Assembly: GCA_029210175.1 (NCBI GenBank)
Contig: JARGPL010000019.1
Location: 124,001 to 188,000 of the forward strand
Length of the DNA stretch: 64,000 nt
DNA from: Minwuia sp.
Lineage (GTDB): Bacteria > Pseudomonadota > Alphaproteobacteria > Minwuiales > Minwuiaceae
Reading direction: 5' to 3'
In this document: piece after piece, positions 44,154 to 53,099 of the stretch
Layout: each line of letters starts with the position of its first letter
Position numbering within the stretch: the stretch's first letter is position 1
Position numbers and translations under genes: made by a program
Notes under the pieces: model-generated
The model's database searches: none
What the model saw: the letters and a program-made list of their open reading frames with translations, nothing else
What the model was told of the DNA's origin: nothing

Positions 44154-44780
44154 TCAAGCATGGCCAGACCGTTCGTGGCGCAGTTCGCCCCGTGCCTGGC
44201 GCAGGATCGATATTGCGCCGGTAATGAACAGCGTCGCCATGACGATGGCCACAGCCAGATCAGGCCAGCGGCTGGCACTGGCGAACACGCCGGCCCCGGC
44301 CAGAATGACGGCGACATTGCCGATGGCATCGTTGCGGCTGCACAGCCAGACCGACCGCAGATTGGCGTCCCCGTTGCGAAACCGCAGCAGGAACAAGACA
44401 CTGGTCAGGTTGGCAATCAGGGCGAGAAAACCGATGGCACTCATGGTCGGTGCATCCGGCACCCCGCCATCAACTGCCGCGACAACGGCCATGACCAGGA
44501 TCCAGGCGCCCAGCAGACCCATGCTCGCCCCCTTGGCGACGGCAGCCCAGGCGCGCACGGACAGACTGGCCCCCAGCACGGCCAGGCTGATGCCATAGGT
44601 CGCGGCGTCGGCGGCAAAGTCCAGGGAATCGCTCAACAGTGCCAGGGAACCGGATCTCCAGCCAGCGATCACCTCCACGACGCACATGCCGGCGTTGATG
44701 GCGATGACCCACCAGAGCGCGCGTCGGAACCCCGGCTGATCGGTAGGCAGATTGTCCGAATGATTGCAGGCGGCGCTCAT
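44154..44780 (-). CDS. Short cation diffusion facilitator (CDF) metal-efflux protein
   Basis: A 208-residue membrane protein with six predicted helices and almost no C-terminal cytosolic domain (most CDF proteins have about 300 residues). Helix 2 has DxxxD (in SDSLDFAAD), as in FieF, and helix 5 has a CxxxD (CSRND) where HxxxD or DxxxD is usual. A CNHSDN at the N-terminus could also touch metal. The gene is divergent from a MerR regulator with a matching promoter, so metal-inducible efflux is likely. ATG follows GGGAGGGGGGC. Confidence 0.85.
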   Translation of the reverse strand: MSAACNHSDNLPTDQPGFRRALWWVIAINAGMCVVEVIAGWRSGSLALLSDSLDFAADAATYGISLAVLGASLSVRAWAAVAKGASMGLLGAWILVMAVVAAVDGGVPDAPTMSAIGFLALIANLTSVLFLLRFRNGDANLRSVWLCSRNDAIGNVAVILAGAGVFASASRWPDLAVAIVMATLFITGAISILRQARGELRHERSGHA

Positions 44781-44813
44781 GCCCCCCTCCCTTGATTGCT
44801 GTGTATTGGCACC

Positions 44814-44844
44814 AAGATAGGATCTCCAGTAACTAGAGCTTCAA
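44814..44844 (-). promoter_or_regulatory. MerR-type promoter with 19-bp spacer and operator
   Basis: On the minus strand TTGAAG (-35) and TATCTT (-10) are separated by 19 bp holding the dyad CTCTAGTTACTGGAG. Over-long spacers with a central dyad are the mark of MerR-activated promoters. The promoter points at the CDF gene and lies 34-64 bp from its start. Confidence 0.82.
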
Positions 44845-44889
44845 GGGCAGATTTCCGATCTGCCGGACTTTTCTGTGGAGGGCCCGATC

Positions 44890-45357
44890 ATGCTGGGAAT
44901 TGGAAGGCTGGCGGCCGAGACCGGCACCAAGGTGCCAACCATCCGCTATTACGAGGAAATCGGCCTGTTGCCGGAACCGGAGCGGACGTCGGGCAATCAG
45001 CGACGCTATGCGGCTGCGCAAGTGGACCGGCTGCGGTTCATCAGGCACTGCCGGGAACTGGGGTTTCCGTTGAACGACATCCGCGCCCTGCTGGACCTCA
45101 GCGATAATCCTGGCCGATCCTGTGACAGCGCCGACAGCATTGCCCGCCACCAGCTGGTCGAGGTCGAACGCAGACTTGCAAGTCTGGCCAGCTTGCGGCA
45201 GGAACTGTCTCGCATGATCGAAAATTGTGCAGGCGGCACGGTTGCCGACTGTCGCGTTATCGAAACGCTCGCCGATCACGCCAACTGCATTTCTGACCGC
45301 CATGGCCACCAGGGACCGGTGACGCAAGTCCCGGGCGACCAGGCGCCCCCGCCATAA
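44890..45357 (+). CDS. MerR family heavy-metal-responsive regulator
   Basis: A 155-residue MerR protein of the CadR/ZntR group. The winged helix (IGRLAAETGTKVPTIRYYEEIGLLPEP at 4-30) is followed by a dimerisation helix. The metal-loop cysteines Cys113 and Cys121 lie in ENCAGGTVADCRVIETL, and Cys78 (GRSCDS) is where the second subunit contributes a ligand. A tail with Cys133 and three His (ANCISDRHGHQ) resembles the extra CadR metal site. It should sense Cd, Zn or Pb and open the divergent CDF promoter. ATG at 44890 follows GGAGG; GTG at 44875 overlaps that site. Confidence 0.9.
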   Translation: MLGIGRLAAETGTKVPTIRYYEEIGLLPEPERTSGNQRRYAAAQVDRLRFIRHCRELGFPLNDIRALLDLSDNPGRSCDSADSIARHQLVEVERRLASLASLRQELSRMIENCAGGTVADCRVIETLADHANCISDRHGHQGPVTQVPGDQAPPP

Positions 45358-45373
45358 CAGGACCGCCCGTCGC

Positions 45374-46309
45374 ATGACTGATCACGCCATCCAGACACAC
45401 GACCTGCGCAAGACCTATCGCGGCAAGAAGGCCGACGGCATCAAGCAAGCGCTGAAGGGTGTGGACCTGACCGTGCCCAGGGGGTCGTTCTTTGCGCTGC
45501 TCGGCCCCAATGGGGCGGGCAAGTCCACGTTCATCAACATCCTTGCCGGCCTGGTGAACAAGACCAGCGGCGAAGCGTCGATCTGGGGCATGGATATCGA
45601 CCGCTATCCGCGCCAGGCCCGCGCCGCCATCGGCGTAGTACCGCAGGAACTGAACCTGGACGCCTTCTTCACACCGCGTGAGGTCGTGGAGTTTCAGGCA
45701 GGCCTCTATGGCGTACCGCGCAGGGAACGCGCAACCATGGACGTATTGGACGCCATGGGTCTGGCCGACAAGGCGGACGTCTATTCGCGCACCCTGTCGG
45801 GGGGCATGCGGCGCAGGCTGCTCGTCGCCAAGGCCATGGTGCATCGCCCGCCGGTACTGGTGCTTGATGAACCGACGGCGGGTGTCGACGTCGAACTGCG
45901 CCAGCAGCTCTGGCACTACATCCGTTCCTTGAACACCGACGGCACCAGCATCGTATTGACCACCCACTACCTCGAGGAAGCCGAGGAACTGTGCGACACC
46001 ATCGCCATCATCAACCATGGCGAGGTCGTGGCCTGCGAGCCAAAGGAAGAGATGATCCATCGCCTGGACAGGAAGTCCGTGGTGATGCGGCTGGATGGGG
46101 AACTGACCACACTCTCGGAGCGGCTGATCAAGCTGGGCGCGACCATCGACGAATTCGGGCGCCTGACCGTGAGCTACCGCCCGTCAGAGCGGTCCATCGG
46201 CGAGATCCTGGCCGCCGTGCAGGCCGCCGGACATACCATCGCCGACCTGTCGACCGAGGAATCCGACCTGGAGGACGTCTTCCTGTCCATGACCAGCAGC
46301 GCCGCGTGA
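45374..46309 (+). CDS. ABC-2-type transporter ATPase without a permease partner
   Basis: A 311-residue exporter ATPase of the ABC-2/YadG class. Walker A is GPNGAGKST, the signature LSGGMRRRL and Walker B VLVLDEPTAGVD. The last 80 residues form the usual C-terminal regulatory extension. An ABC-2 permease normally follows; here the stop overlaps the GTG of a MATE transporter instead (GTGA), and no permease is nearby. It begins 17 bp after the MerR gene and may be part of that transcript. Function without its permease is unclear. Confidence 0.9.
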   Translation: MTDHAIQTHDLRKTYRGKKADGIKQALKGVDLTVPRGSFFALLGPNGAGKSTFINILAGLVNKTSGEASIWGMDIDRYPRQARAAIGVVPQELNLDAFFTPREVVEFQAGLYGVPRRERATMDVLDAMGLADKADVYSRTLSGGMRRRLLVAKAMVHRPPVLVLDEPTAGVDVELRQQLWHYIRSLNTDGTSIVLTTHYLEEAEELCDTIAIINHGEVVACEPKEEMIHRLDRKSVVMRLDGELTTLSERLIKLGATIDEFGRLTVSYRPSERSIGEILAAVQAAGHTIADLSTEESDLEDVFLSMTSSAA

Positions 46310-47691
46310 GCCAGGCACAACAGCCCCTGGTCGCAGCACCACTGACACTGGGTCATCATATCTGGCAGACGCTGAAACTGGCGGGTCCAGTGGTCGTTGC
46401 ACGGTCCGGCGTGCTGATCATGATGGCAGTCGATACGGCCATGACCGGCAGTGCAGGCGGGGATGAACTGGCCTACTTCGGTCTCGGCCTGTCCCCCACG
46501 ATCGCGCTGACACTGCTTGGTCTCGGGTTCCTGCTGGGGGTCACCGTGCTGACCAGCCAGGCGGATGGCGCGGGGGAGCCTGCCCGCGCCGGACACATCT
46601 GGCATGTCGGGATGGGCCATGCCGTCGTCGTCGGCATCCTGTTCGCCGGGATCTGCCAGTTTGGCATCACCATACTGGGCGCGTTTGGACAGGCACCTGA
46701 TCTGGCTGAGGGCGCAGGCCGGGTGATGCACATGCTTGGCTGGGGCCTGCCCGCCGTCCTGATCTTCGTCGCGTGTTCCTTCTTTCTGGAGGGGGTAAGC
46801 CGCCCGGTGGCGGGCATGATCATCATGCTGGGTGCCAATGTGCTGAACCTCGGCCTCAACTGGGTGTTCATTCAGGGCACCACGGTCGGAGACACTGTCA
46901 TCGTTGCGGCCATGGGTGCGGAAGGCGCGGCACTCGCCACCACCATTGCCCGCTGGGTCACGGCATTCGTGGCCATCGGCTACATCTGGTTCATGTCATC
47001 ACGGGATGTCTATTGCGTACGCGGCGGCGGCCCGGTCGTACCCGACGTCGGCAAGCGGATCCGCGCCATCGGCTACCCCATGGGGCTGGGCATGTTCATC
47101 GAGACCGCAGCCTTCATGGCCATGACCCAGATGGCCGGATATCTGGGGAAAGCCGAGGTCGCAGGCTATCAGATCGCGCACAATCTGGTGGCGCTGGTGT
47201 TCATGTCGGCCATCGGCATCGGCGCGGCGACGGGCGTCCGTGTCGGCAATGCAGTGGGCCGCAATGATGTCACCGGCGTGCGCCTTGCCGGACTGACCGG
47301 TATCGGACTGGTGGTCATGGCCATGATCATGCTGGGCGGCTGTTTCATCCTGATCCCGGAGTTCCTGACCGGCCTCTACACACCGGACAGGGCCGTCGCC
47401 GCCACGGCGATTGCCGCCCTGGCCGTCGCCAGTTCCATGATGATCTTCGACGGATCCCAGGGCGTGCTGGTCAATGCCCTGCGTGGCCTGGGTGATGTCT
47501 GGTTTCCCATGGCGGGCCAGTTCGTGGCCTTCTGGCTGGTCGCAACGCCGCTGGCCTGGTACCTGGCATTTGACATGGGCCTTGGCACCGCCGGGCTGAT
47601 GGGTGGCATCTATGCCGGCTGCGTCATGGCCACACTGATCGCGGCTTTCCGGTTTCGCCACATGCTTCGCCGCCCCCTGCGCCGATCCTGA
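46306..47691 (+). CDS. MATE family multidrug/metabolite exporter
   Basis: A 461-residue inner-membrane transporter of the MATE (NorM-like) family with 12 predicted helices in two related halves. [25 protein letters not shown] opens the first half and [31 protein letters not shown] the second. MATE proteins expel cationic drugs or metabolites with Na+ or H+. The GTG start at 46306 overlaps the ATPase stop; a longer frame runs inside the ATPase gene and is a shadow. A short GC hairpin (47701-47723) follows the stop. Confidence 0.9.
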   Translation: MSQAQQPLVAAPLTLGHHIWQTLKLAGPVVVARSGVLIMMAVDTAMTGSAGGDELAYFGLGLSPTIALTLLGLGFLLGVTVLTSQADGAGEPARAGHIWHVGMGHAVVVGILFAGICQFGITILGAFGQAPDLAEGAGRVMHMLGWGLPAVLIFVACSFFLEGVSRPVAGMIIMLGANVLNLGLNWVFIQGTTVGDTVIVAAMGAEGAALATTIARWVTAFVAIGYIWFMSSRDVYCVRGGGPVVPDVGKRIRAIGYPMGLGMFIETAAFMAMTQMAGYLGKAEVAGYQIAHNLVALVFMSAIGIGAATGVRVGNAVGRNDVTGVRLAGLTGIGLVVMAMIMLGGCFILIPEFLTGLYTPDRAVAATAIAALAVASSMMIFDGSQGVLVNALRGLGDVWFPMAGQFVAFWLVATPLAWYLAFDMGLGTAGLMGGIYAGCVMATLIAAFRFRHMLRRPLRRS

Positions 47692-47836
47692 TACACGGAC
47701 GGCCTTGCGGGCGGGACAAGGCCCCGGAACGACCCTGCCCCGGAATGGCCGCATTCCTGACCCTTTGCGGACCAGCTTTCGTCAGACACAGGTCCGTGCG
47801 ACGATCCGAATGGAACGACCTGAGGGGGACGAGCGG

Positions 47837-48535
47837 ATGAGCGAAACAATTGCCCTGGTGGATGACGACCGCAATATCCTGACATCCGTGGCCATCGCGC
47901 TGGAGGGTGAGGGATTTCGTGTCCGCAGCTTCTCCGATGGGGCGGAGGCGCTGCGTGGTCTGGCCAGTCAGGCGGCGGACCTGGTGGTGCTGGACATCAA
48001 GATGCCGCGCATGGACGGCATGGAAACACTGACCCGTCTGCGCCGCACGTCGGATGTGCCCGTCATCTTCCTGACGTCAAAGGATGACGAGGTCGATGAG
48101 GTGCTGGGCCTGAAGATGGGCGCTGACGACTACATCAAGAAGCCGTTTTCCATGCGGTTGCTGATCGAGCGGATTCGCGCGGTCCTGCGCCGACGCGAAG
48201 CGGCAGCCAATCCGACCGAGGAAAACGACCGCAAGGTCATCGAACGCGGCGACCTGACCCTGGACCCCAACCGCCACCATTGCGAGTGGCTGGGACGTTC
48301 GGTGAAGCTGACGGTGACAGAATTCCTGATCCTTGAATCCCTGGCGCAACGGCCCGGTCACGTGAAGACCCGCGACCAGCTGATGGATGCAGCGTACGAG
48401 GACAACGTCTACGTCGACGACCGGACCATCGACAGCCACATCAAGCGGTTGCGCCGGAAGTTCAAGGCAGTCGATGACGGGTTTGCGGCCATCGACACCC
48501 TGTATGGCGTTGGTTACCGGTTCCGCGAAACCTGA
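47837..48535 (+). CDS. chvI: Response regulator ChvI
   Basis: A 232-residue OmpR-class regulator. The receiver has the acidic pair VDDD at 8-11, phospho-acceptor Asp53 ([12 protein letters not shown]) and Lys in DDYIKKPF. The winged helix ends in [15 protein letters not shown] and YGVGYRF. Sequence and pairing fit ChvI, which in alphaproteobacteria controls envelope, acid and host-interaction genes. ATG at 47837 follows GAGGGGGACGAGCGG. It is 15 bp from chvG. Confidence 0.92.
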   Translation: MSETIALVDDDRNILTSVAIALEGEGFRVRSFSDGAEALRGLASQAADLVVLDIKMPRMDGMETLTRLRRTSDVPVIFLTSKDDEVDEVLGLKMGADDYIKKPFSMRLLIERIRAVLRRREAAANPTEENDRKVIERGDLTLDPNRHHCEWLGRSVKLTVTEFLILESLAQRPGHVKTRDQLMDAAYEDNVYVDDRTIDSHIKRLRRKFKAVDDGFAAIDTLYGVGYRFRET

Positions 48536-48550
48536 TCGGCCCCTGCCCCC

Positions 48551-50146
48551 GTGTCCCCCCTTGCCCGTCGCATCCTCGCGATCAACCTGCCCGCCTTTCT
48601 GGTGCTGGTGGGCGCCTGGTTCTATCTGGACAACTATCGCGCCGGACTGGTGGAAGCCCGTGAGGAATCCCTGGCAAAGGAAGCCTATCTGATCGCCGGG
48701 GCGCTGGGCGAAGCCGCGCTTGCCGGTCCCATAGAGAAGCTTCGGCTGGACCCGTCGCTCGCTGCCTACATCCTGCGCCGTGCGGTGCTGACCACCGGTG
48801 CCCGGACCCGGCTGTTCGATCCGGAGGGGCGGTTGATGCTGGACAGCCGACGCCTGCCCACGGCGGAACGGCAGGTGGAACGGCGCGATCTGCCGCCGAC
48901 GGGTGACCTGTCCGATCCGGTAGGGCTGGCGGCCGTCATCTGGGACAGGGCGATGAACCAGATTCCCCGCCGTGGCGATTATCCGGTCTATCGGGAGGTG
49001 CATGGCGGCACCGTGCGCGACTGGCCGGATATCGCGCTGGCCGCACAGGGCGTCGAGGTCAGTCAGGTCTGGCGCACACCGGGCGGGCGACTGGTGATCG
49101 GTGTCGGCGTGCCGGTACGCGCCCTGAAACGTGTGCTGGGGGCCGTGGTTCTGACCGTGGACACGCTGGAGATCGACGACGCCGTCCGTCGCGAACAGGC
49201 GGCGACCCTGGCGGTCTTTGGTGTGGCGGCGCTGATCACGCTGCTGCTGTCGGTCTTTCTTTCGCGGTCCATCATTCGCCCGATCCAGCGCCTGTCGCGC
49301 GCTGCCGACCGGGTGCGATCCGAAGGGGGCGGGCATCAGCAGATTCCGGACCTGAAACATCGCCGCGACGAGATCGGGGACCTTTCCGTCTCGCTGCGCG
49401 CCATGACTGAATCGATCAATGGCCGGGTGGGGGCAATCGAGGCCTTTGCCGCCGATGTTGCTCATGAGTTGAAGAATCCCCTGACCAGCCTCCGCAGCGC
49501 CGTGGAAACGCTGGAACGGACGGATCGGCCTGAAGCCCGCAAGGAACTGACCCGCATCGTGCTGGAAGACGTGCAGCGCCTCAACCGGCTGATCAGCGAG
49601 ATTTCCGATGCGTCGAGGATCGACGCGGAGATGGGGCGGATCGAGCGTGAAGAGGTGGATGTCGGCCACATGGTGCTGGCGCTGCGGGAGGTGCTGCAAT
49701 CCACCCGGGCGAACGTGCGCATCGATACCGATGTGCAGCCAGGCGCCAATCTGACCGTGCTGGGTGCGGAACACCGGCTGGGGCAGGTCCTGCGCAACCT
49801 GGTCGACAATGCCGTTTCGTTCAGCCCTGATGGCGGACGGGTCACCGTTGGCGTCCATGCGGAAGACGATCAGGTCCTGCTGTCGGTCGAAGACGAAGGC
49901 CCCGGCGTGCCCGAGGAGGTTCGCCAGAAGATATTCGAGCGATTCTATTCGGAACGCCCTGCGGGAGAAGCCTTCGGCACCCATTCCGGCCTCGGCCTGA
50001 ACATCTGCCGCCAGATCGTCGAAGCCCACGGCGGCACGATCAGCGTCGAGAACGTAAAGGACGTCGGCAGCCACGGCCTGCTGGTCGGTATACGCGGTGC
50101 CCGCTTCACCGTCCGCCTGCCGAGGCTGGTGGCTCGCGCGAAGTAA
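48551..50146 (+). CDS. chvG: Sensor histidine kinase ChvG
   Basis: A 531-residue membrane kinase. Helix 1 is at about 7-25, a 180-residue periplasmic sensor follows, and helix 2 is at about 217-240. HAMP follows, then the dimerisation helix with His305 (FAADVAHELKNPLTSL) and the ATPase domain (N box LRNLVDNAVSFS, G boxes VEDEGPGVPEE and HSGLGLNICRQIV). It phosphorylates ChvI. The start is GTG. In many relatives chvG is followed by hprK, ptsH and PTS EIIA genes; here the next gene is a convergent alkylsulfatase. Confidence 0.93.
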   Translation: MSPLARRILAINLPAFLVLVGAWFYLDNYRAGLVEAREESLAKEAYLIAGALGEAALAGPIEKLRLDPSLAAYILRRAVLTTGARTRLFDPEGRLMLDSRRLPTAERQVERRDLPPTGDLSDPVGLAAVIWDRAMNQIPRRGDYPVYREVHGGTVRDWPDIALAAQGVEVSQVWRTPGGRLVIGVGVPVRALKRVLGAVVLTVDTLEIDDAVRREQAATLAVFGVAALITLLLSVFLSRSIIRPIQRLSRAADRVRSEGGGHQQIPDLKHRRDEIGDLSVSLRAMTESINGRVGAIEAFAADVAHELKNPLTSLRSAVETLERTDRPEARKELTRIVLEDVQRLNRLISEISDASRIDAEMGRIEREEVDVGHMVLALREVLQSTRANVRIDTDVQPGANLTVLGAEHRLGQVLRNLVDNAVSFSPDGGRVTVGVHAEDDQVLLSVEDEGPGVPEEVRQKIFERFYSERPAGEAFGTHSGLGLNICRQIVEAHGGTISVENVKDVGSHGLLVGIRGARFTVRLPRLVARAK

Positions 50147-50310
50147 GCGGAACGCGTTTCAACAAGTGCTGCCATACGGTGCCTCCCGGCCACAGACGGC
50201 GTGCACCGCGAAGCTTAGTGGGACAGACGTGGAGCCAAACGGACAGTCACGCCAGGCGAAGGTCCAGCATGACCTGGCCGGGCGATCGGCGCGCATGACA
50301 CGGTTACATG

Positions 50311-52266
50311 TCAGGGCGCTGGAATGTCCTTGCCCGGTGTAAGGATATCGAACTGCATGCCGAACATGTCGAGCATGTCGAACAGATCCTCGATCACCGC
50401 GCGGTCGCCGTCGATGGTCATGGACCCGGCGGCGATGGCGTCCGCGACCGTGACCTTGGCAACGATCAGCCCGACCAGCACCTCCCGCGTTGTCGTCACC
50501 GTCGCGACGGCATCATCGGCCACCTTGCCCATCAGTTGGGTCAGCGTTTCGTTGCTGAGGGTATGGCAGACCTTTTCATCGCGGTCCGTCAGGTTCCAGT
50601 TCACCCGCCAGCGCTTGCCGATGGCCTTGTTCGAATCCAGACGCACCGCAATGAAGTCGAACAGGATGTCCGTCGCGACCGCCCCAAGCAGATCGGGGCT
50701 GAGCACCGGACGCGGCGGCAGCTTCATGACGCCATGCCGCAGTTCCTGGGCAGCATAGAGGTACGCATTCCGCCAGGTCGCCGATTCCGCCTGGTAGCCA
50801 AGCTGTTCGAAGGCGTCGGCGGCCAGATGCTTGGCCGCTTCATTGTCCGGATCCGCAAACAGCACATGATAGAGCACCTGTGCCACCCAGCGGTATTCAC
50901 CGGCATCAAAGTCGGCCTGCGCCTTCGCCATGACTTCCGGCGCGCCGCCCATGTAATCGACGTACTTCACGGCGGCATGGCGCGGTGGCAGCGGGTTCAG
51001 GTTGGCCGGGTTGCCATCGTACCAGCTCAGATACCGCTGGAACACGGCCTTGGAATTGTGGCTGACGGAACCGTAGTAGCCGCGCATGCGGAAGTCGGTG
51101 GCCAGAGACGGCGGAATGTCCAGTTCCTCCGCAATCTCCGCCGGTCGCCAGCCATGGTTCATCAGCCGCACGGTCTGGTCGTGGATATGCTTGTAGAGGT
51201 CGCGCTGCCGCTCCAGGAAGCCGACGATGTTCTCGGCCCCCCATGTCGGCCAGTGATGCTGGCAGATCAGCGCCTCTGTCCGGCTGCCGAACTTTTCCAC
51301 CGCGTCGGCCAGATAATACGACCAGATGCGCGGGTCGCGGACTTCGGACCCGCGCAGCGGGCAGAAGTTGTGCAGCAGCGGCGTCGCATTTTCCGCCATG
51401 TTCAGCACCCCCAGTTCGGGGAAGAACATGTGCATTTCCGCTGGTGCTTCGGTGCCCGGTGCCAGATGGAAATCGACCTGCAGACCATCCACCACGTGCC
51501 GTTCCACCGCTTCCGTGATCAGTTGCGTCGGGGCCAGCAGGGTCACACGCCCCCGCGCTGTCACCTTGCCCAGCCCGGCATCTACCTGCCCCTTCGGGCC
51601 GACCTTCAGCAAGGGACCGAACTGGAACTGCGCACGACGGGTCATGGCATTGCCGGCCAGCACGTTTTCCCCACCCACGGCCTCCATGAAGCCATTGGGC
51701 GCGAAGATGGCCGTCCGGCCTGCGTCCACGTCCTGCTGGCTGGCGATACCCTTGACGCCGCCATAGTGGTCGACGTGGCTATGGGTATAGAACACGGCCT
51801 TCACCGGCACGCGCGGGCGGTGGCGGTAGAACAGTTCCAGCCCGGCCTGCGCCACCTCTGCCGTGGTCATGCAGTCGATGATGATCAGACCCGTCTCACC
51901 TTCGATGATGGTCATGTTGGCCAGGTCCATGCCCCGCACCTGCCAGACCCGATCCACCACCTTGAACAGCCCGTTTGCCATGTTCAGCCGTGCCATGCGC
52001 AACAGGCTGGGGTTCACCGTGGGAATATCCTCATCACTGTTCAGGAAATCCCAGGCGGGCAGGTTCCAGACGATCGCGCCGGATTCGCTCTTCACCACGC
52101 CGCCGTCAGGCACCGCCTCCACCAGCCCGCGTGCTGCATTGGCGAAATCCTCCGACTGGTCGAAATCCAGCCGGGCGCGCAATCGCTCATGTGCAGCCCG
52201 CGTCGCCTCTGTCGCGTTCTTCTGTTCCGGATTGCCCAAACCTGGCCTCCCCCGCCGTTCCGTCAT
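50311..52266 (-). CDS. Linear alkylsulfatase, metallo-beta-lactamase type
   Basis: A 651-residue SdsA1/BDS1-like sulfatase that hydrolyses alkyl sulfates such as SDS to alcohols and sulfate. The zinc motif THSHVDHYGG at 161-170 gives His162, His164, Asp166 and His167. ENATPLLHNFCPLRGSEVRD and ICQHHWPTWG are hallmark family stretches. The middle is the alkylsulfatase dimerisation domain and the last 120 residues an SCP2-like lid. No signal peptide is seen, although SdsA1 is secreted. ATG at 52266 was chosen over an in-frame TTG that overlaps the SDR stop. It is last in a three-gene operon. Confidence 0.92.
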   Translation of the reverse strand: MTERRGRPGLGNPEQKNATEATRAAHERLRARLDFDQSEDFANAARGLVEAVPDGGVVKSESGAIVWNLPAWDFLNSDEDIPTVNPSLLRMARLNMANGLFKVVDRVWQVRGMDLANMTIIEGETGLIIIDCMTTAEVAQAGLELFYRHRPRVPVKAVFYTHSHVDHYGGVKGIASQQDVDAGRTAIFAPNGFMEAVGGENVLAGNAMTRRAQFQFGPLLKVGPKGQVDAGLGKVTARGRVTLLAPTQLITEAVERHVVDGLQVDFHLAPGTEAPAEMHMFFPELGVLNMAENATPLLHNFCPLRGSEVRDPRIWSYYLADAVEKFGSRTEALICQHHWPTWGAENIVGFLERQRDLYKHIHDQTVRLMNHGWRPAEIAEELDIPPSLATDFRMRGYYGSVSHNSKAVFQRYLSWYDGNPANLNPLPPRHAAVKYVDYMGGAPEVMAKAQADFDAGEYRWVAQVLYHVLFADPDNEAAKHLAADAFEQLGYQAESATWRNAYLYAAQELRHGVMKLPPRPVLSPDLLGAVATDILFDFIAVRLDSNKAIGKRWRVNWNLTDRDEKVCHTLSNETLTQLMGKVADDAVATVTTTREVLVGLIVAKVTVADAIAAGSMTIDGDRAVIEDLFDMLDMFGMQFDILTPGKDIPAP

Positions 52267-52289
52267 CTCAGTTTGTCGTCTCGACCGCC

Positions 52290-53099
52290 TCAACCGACAC
52301 GGACACCAGCCCCGCCGTCTACCGGCAGGATCGCACCCGTGACGAACCGCGCCTCGTCAGAGGCAAGGAACAGGGCTGCATGTGCCGTGTCCCATCCCGT
52401 GCCCATGACCTGGCGCAGCGGCACGGCACGGTTCCGTTCCTCACGCAAGGTGGCCGTGTCCATGCCGCGGGCTGCTGCGCCGCCGCTGACGGCCATCGGT
52501 GTATCCATCAGACCGGGCGCCACTGCGTTGCAACGCACGCCGTGCCTGGCGTTGGCAATGGCGACGCTGGTGGTCAGGCGGTTCATTGCCGCCTTCGACA
52601 TTTCATAGGCCACCATGTTGCCGCCACCAAAAGCGGCAAGCGAGGAGATATTGACGATGCTCCCCTGCCCGCGGTCGCGCATCGGGGGCAGCACATGCCG
52701 GATCATCCGCCAGGCGGCCTTGAGGTTCACATCCAGGATACGCTCGACAGCTTCCTCGGTCACCCGATGGGCCGGACCATCGCCGCCGCCACCGATACCG
52801 ACATTGTTGATCAGGATGTCGATCTGCCCCTCGGCGCCCAGCGCCTGCTGCACCAGGCCAACGCAGTCGAAGCTATCGGTCACGTCGCAGCGTACCGCAC
52901 TGGCGTGCCCGCCCTCGGCACCGATCATGGCAACGGTCTCCTCCGCCCGCGCCATATCCCGATCAACGGCAATCACCCGCGCCCCGGCCCGGGCGAACAG
53001 CAGCGCCATGGCGCGACCGTTGCCGATGGTTTCCCCCGGCGTCTGCCCTGCGCCGCAGATCAGCGCCACCTGATCCTTCAGACGCCCCCCGACCGTCAA
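52290..53099 (-). CDS. Short-chain dehydrogenase/reductase
   Basis: A 269-residue SDR. The cofactor loop GAGQTPGETIGNG has a longer insert than classical TGxxxGIG, and ILINNVGIGG, VNISSLAAFG and YEMSKAAM (Tyr-x-x-x-Lys) follow. The start is TTG at 53099, overlapping the upstream stop as TTGA with GAGG before it; no ATG is available nearby. Next to an alkylsulfatase it could oxidise the released alcohol, which is inference. Confidence 0.85.
   Translation of the reverse strand: MTVGGRLKDQVALICGAGQTPGETIGNGRAMALLFARAGARVIAVDRDMARAEETVAMIGAEGGHASAVRCDVTDSFDCVGLVQQALGAEGQIDILINNVGIGGGGDGPAHRVTEEAVERILDVNLKAAWRMIRHVLPPMRDRGQGSIVNISSLAAFGGGNMVAYEMSKAAMNRLTTSVAIANARHGVRCNAVAPGLMDTPMAVSGGAAARGMDTATLREERNRAVPLRQVMGTGWDTAHAALFLASDEARFVTGAILPVDGGAGVRVG

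Noticed and set aside
48077-50074. 665-codon minus-strand open frame opposite chvI-chvG
   Set aside because: It is the antisense shadow of two well-supported genes in GC-rich DNA; its product is His/Arg/Gln-rich and matches no family.
50308-52608. 766-codon plus-strand open frame opposite the alkylsulfatase
   Set aside because: Antisense shadow of a gene with intact zinc motif; low-complexity, Arg- and His-rich translation.
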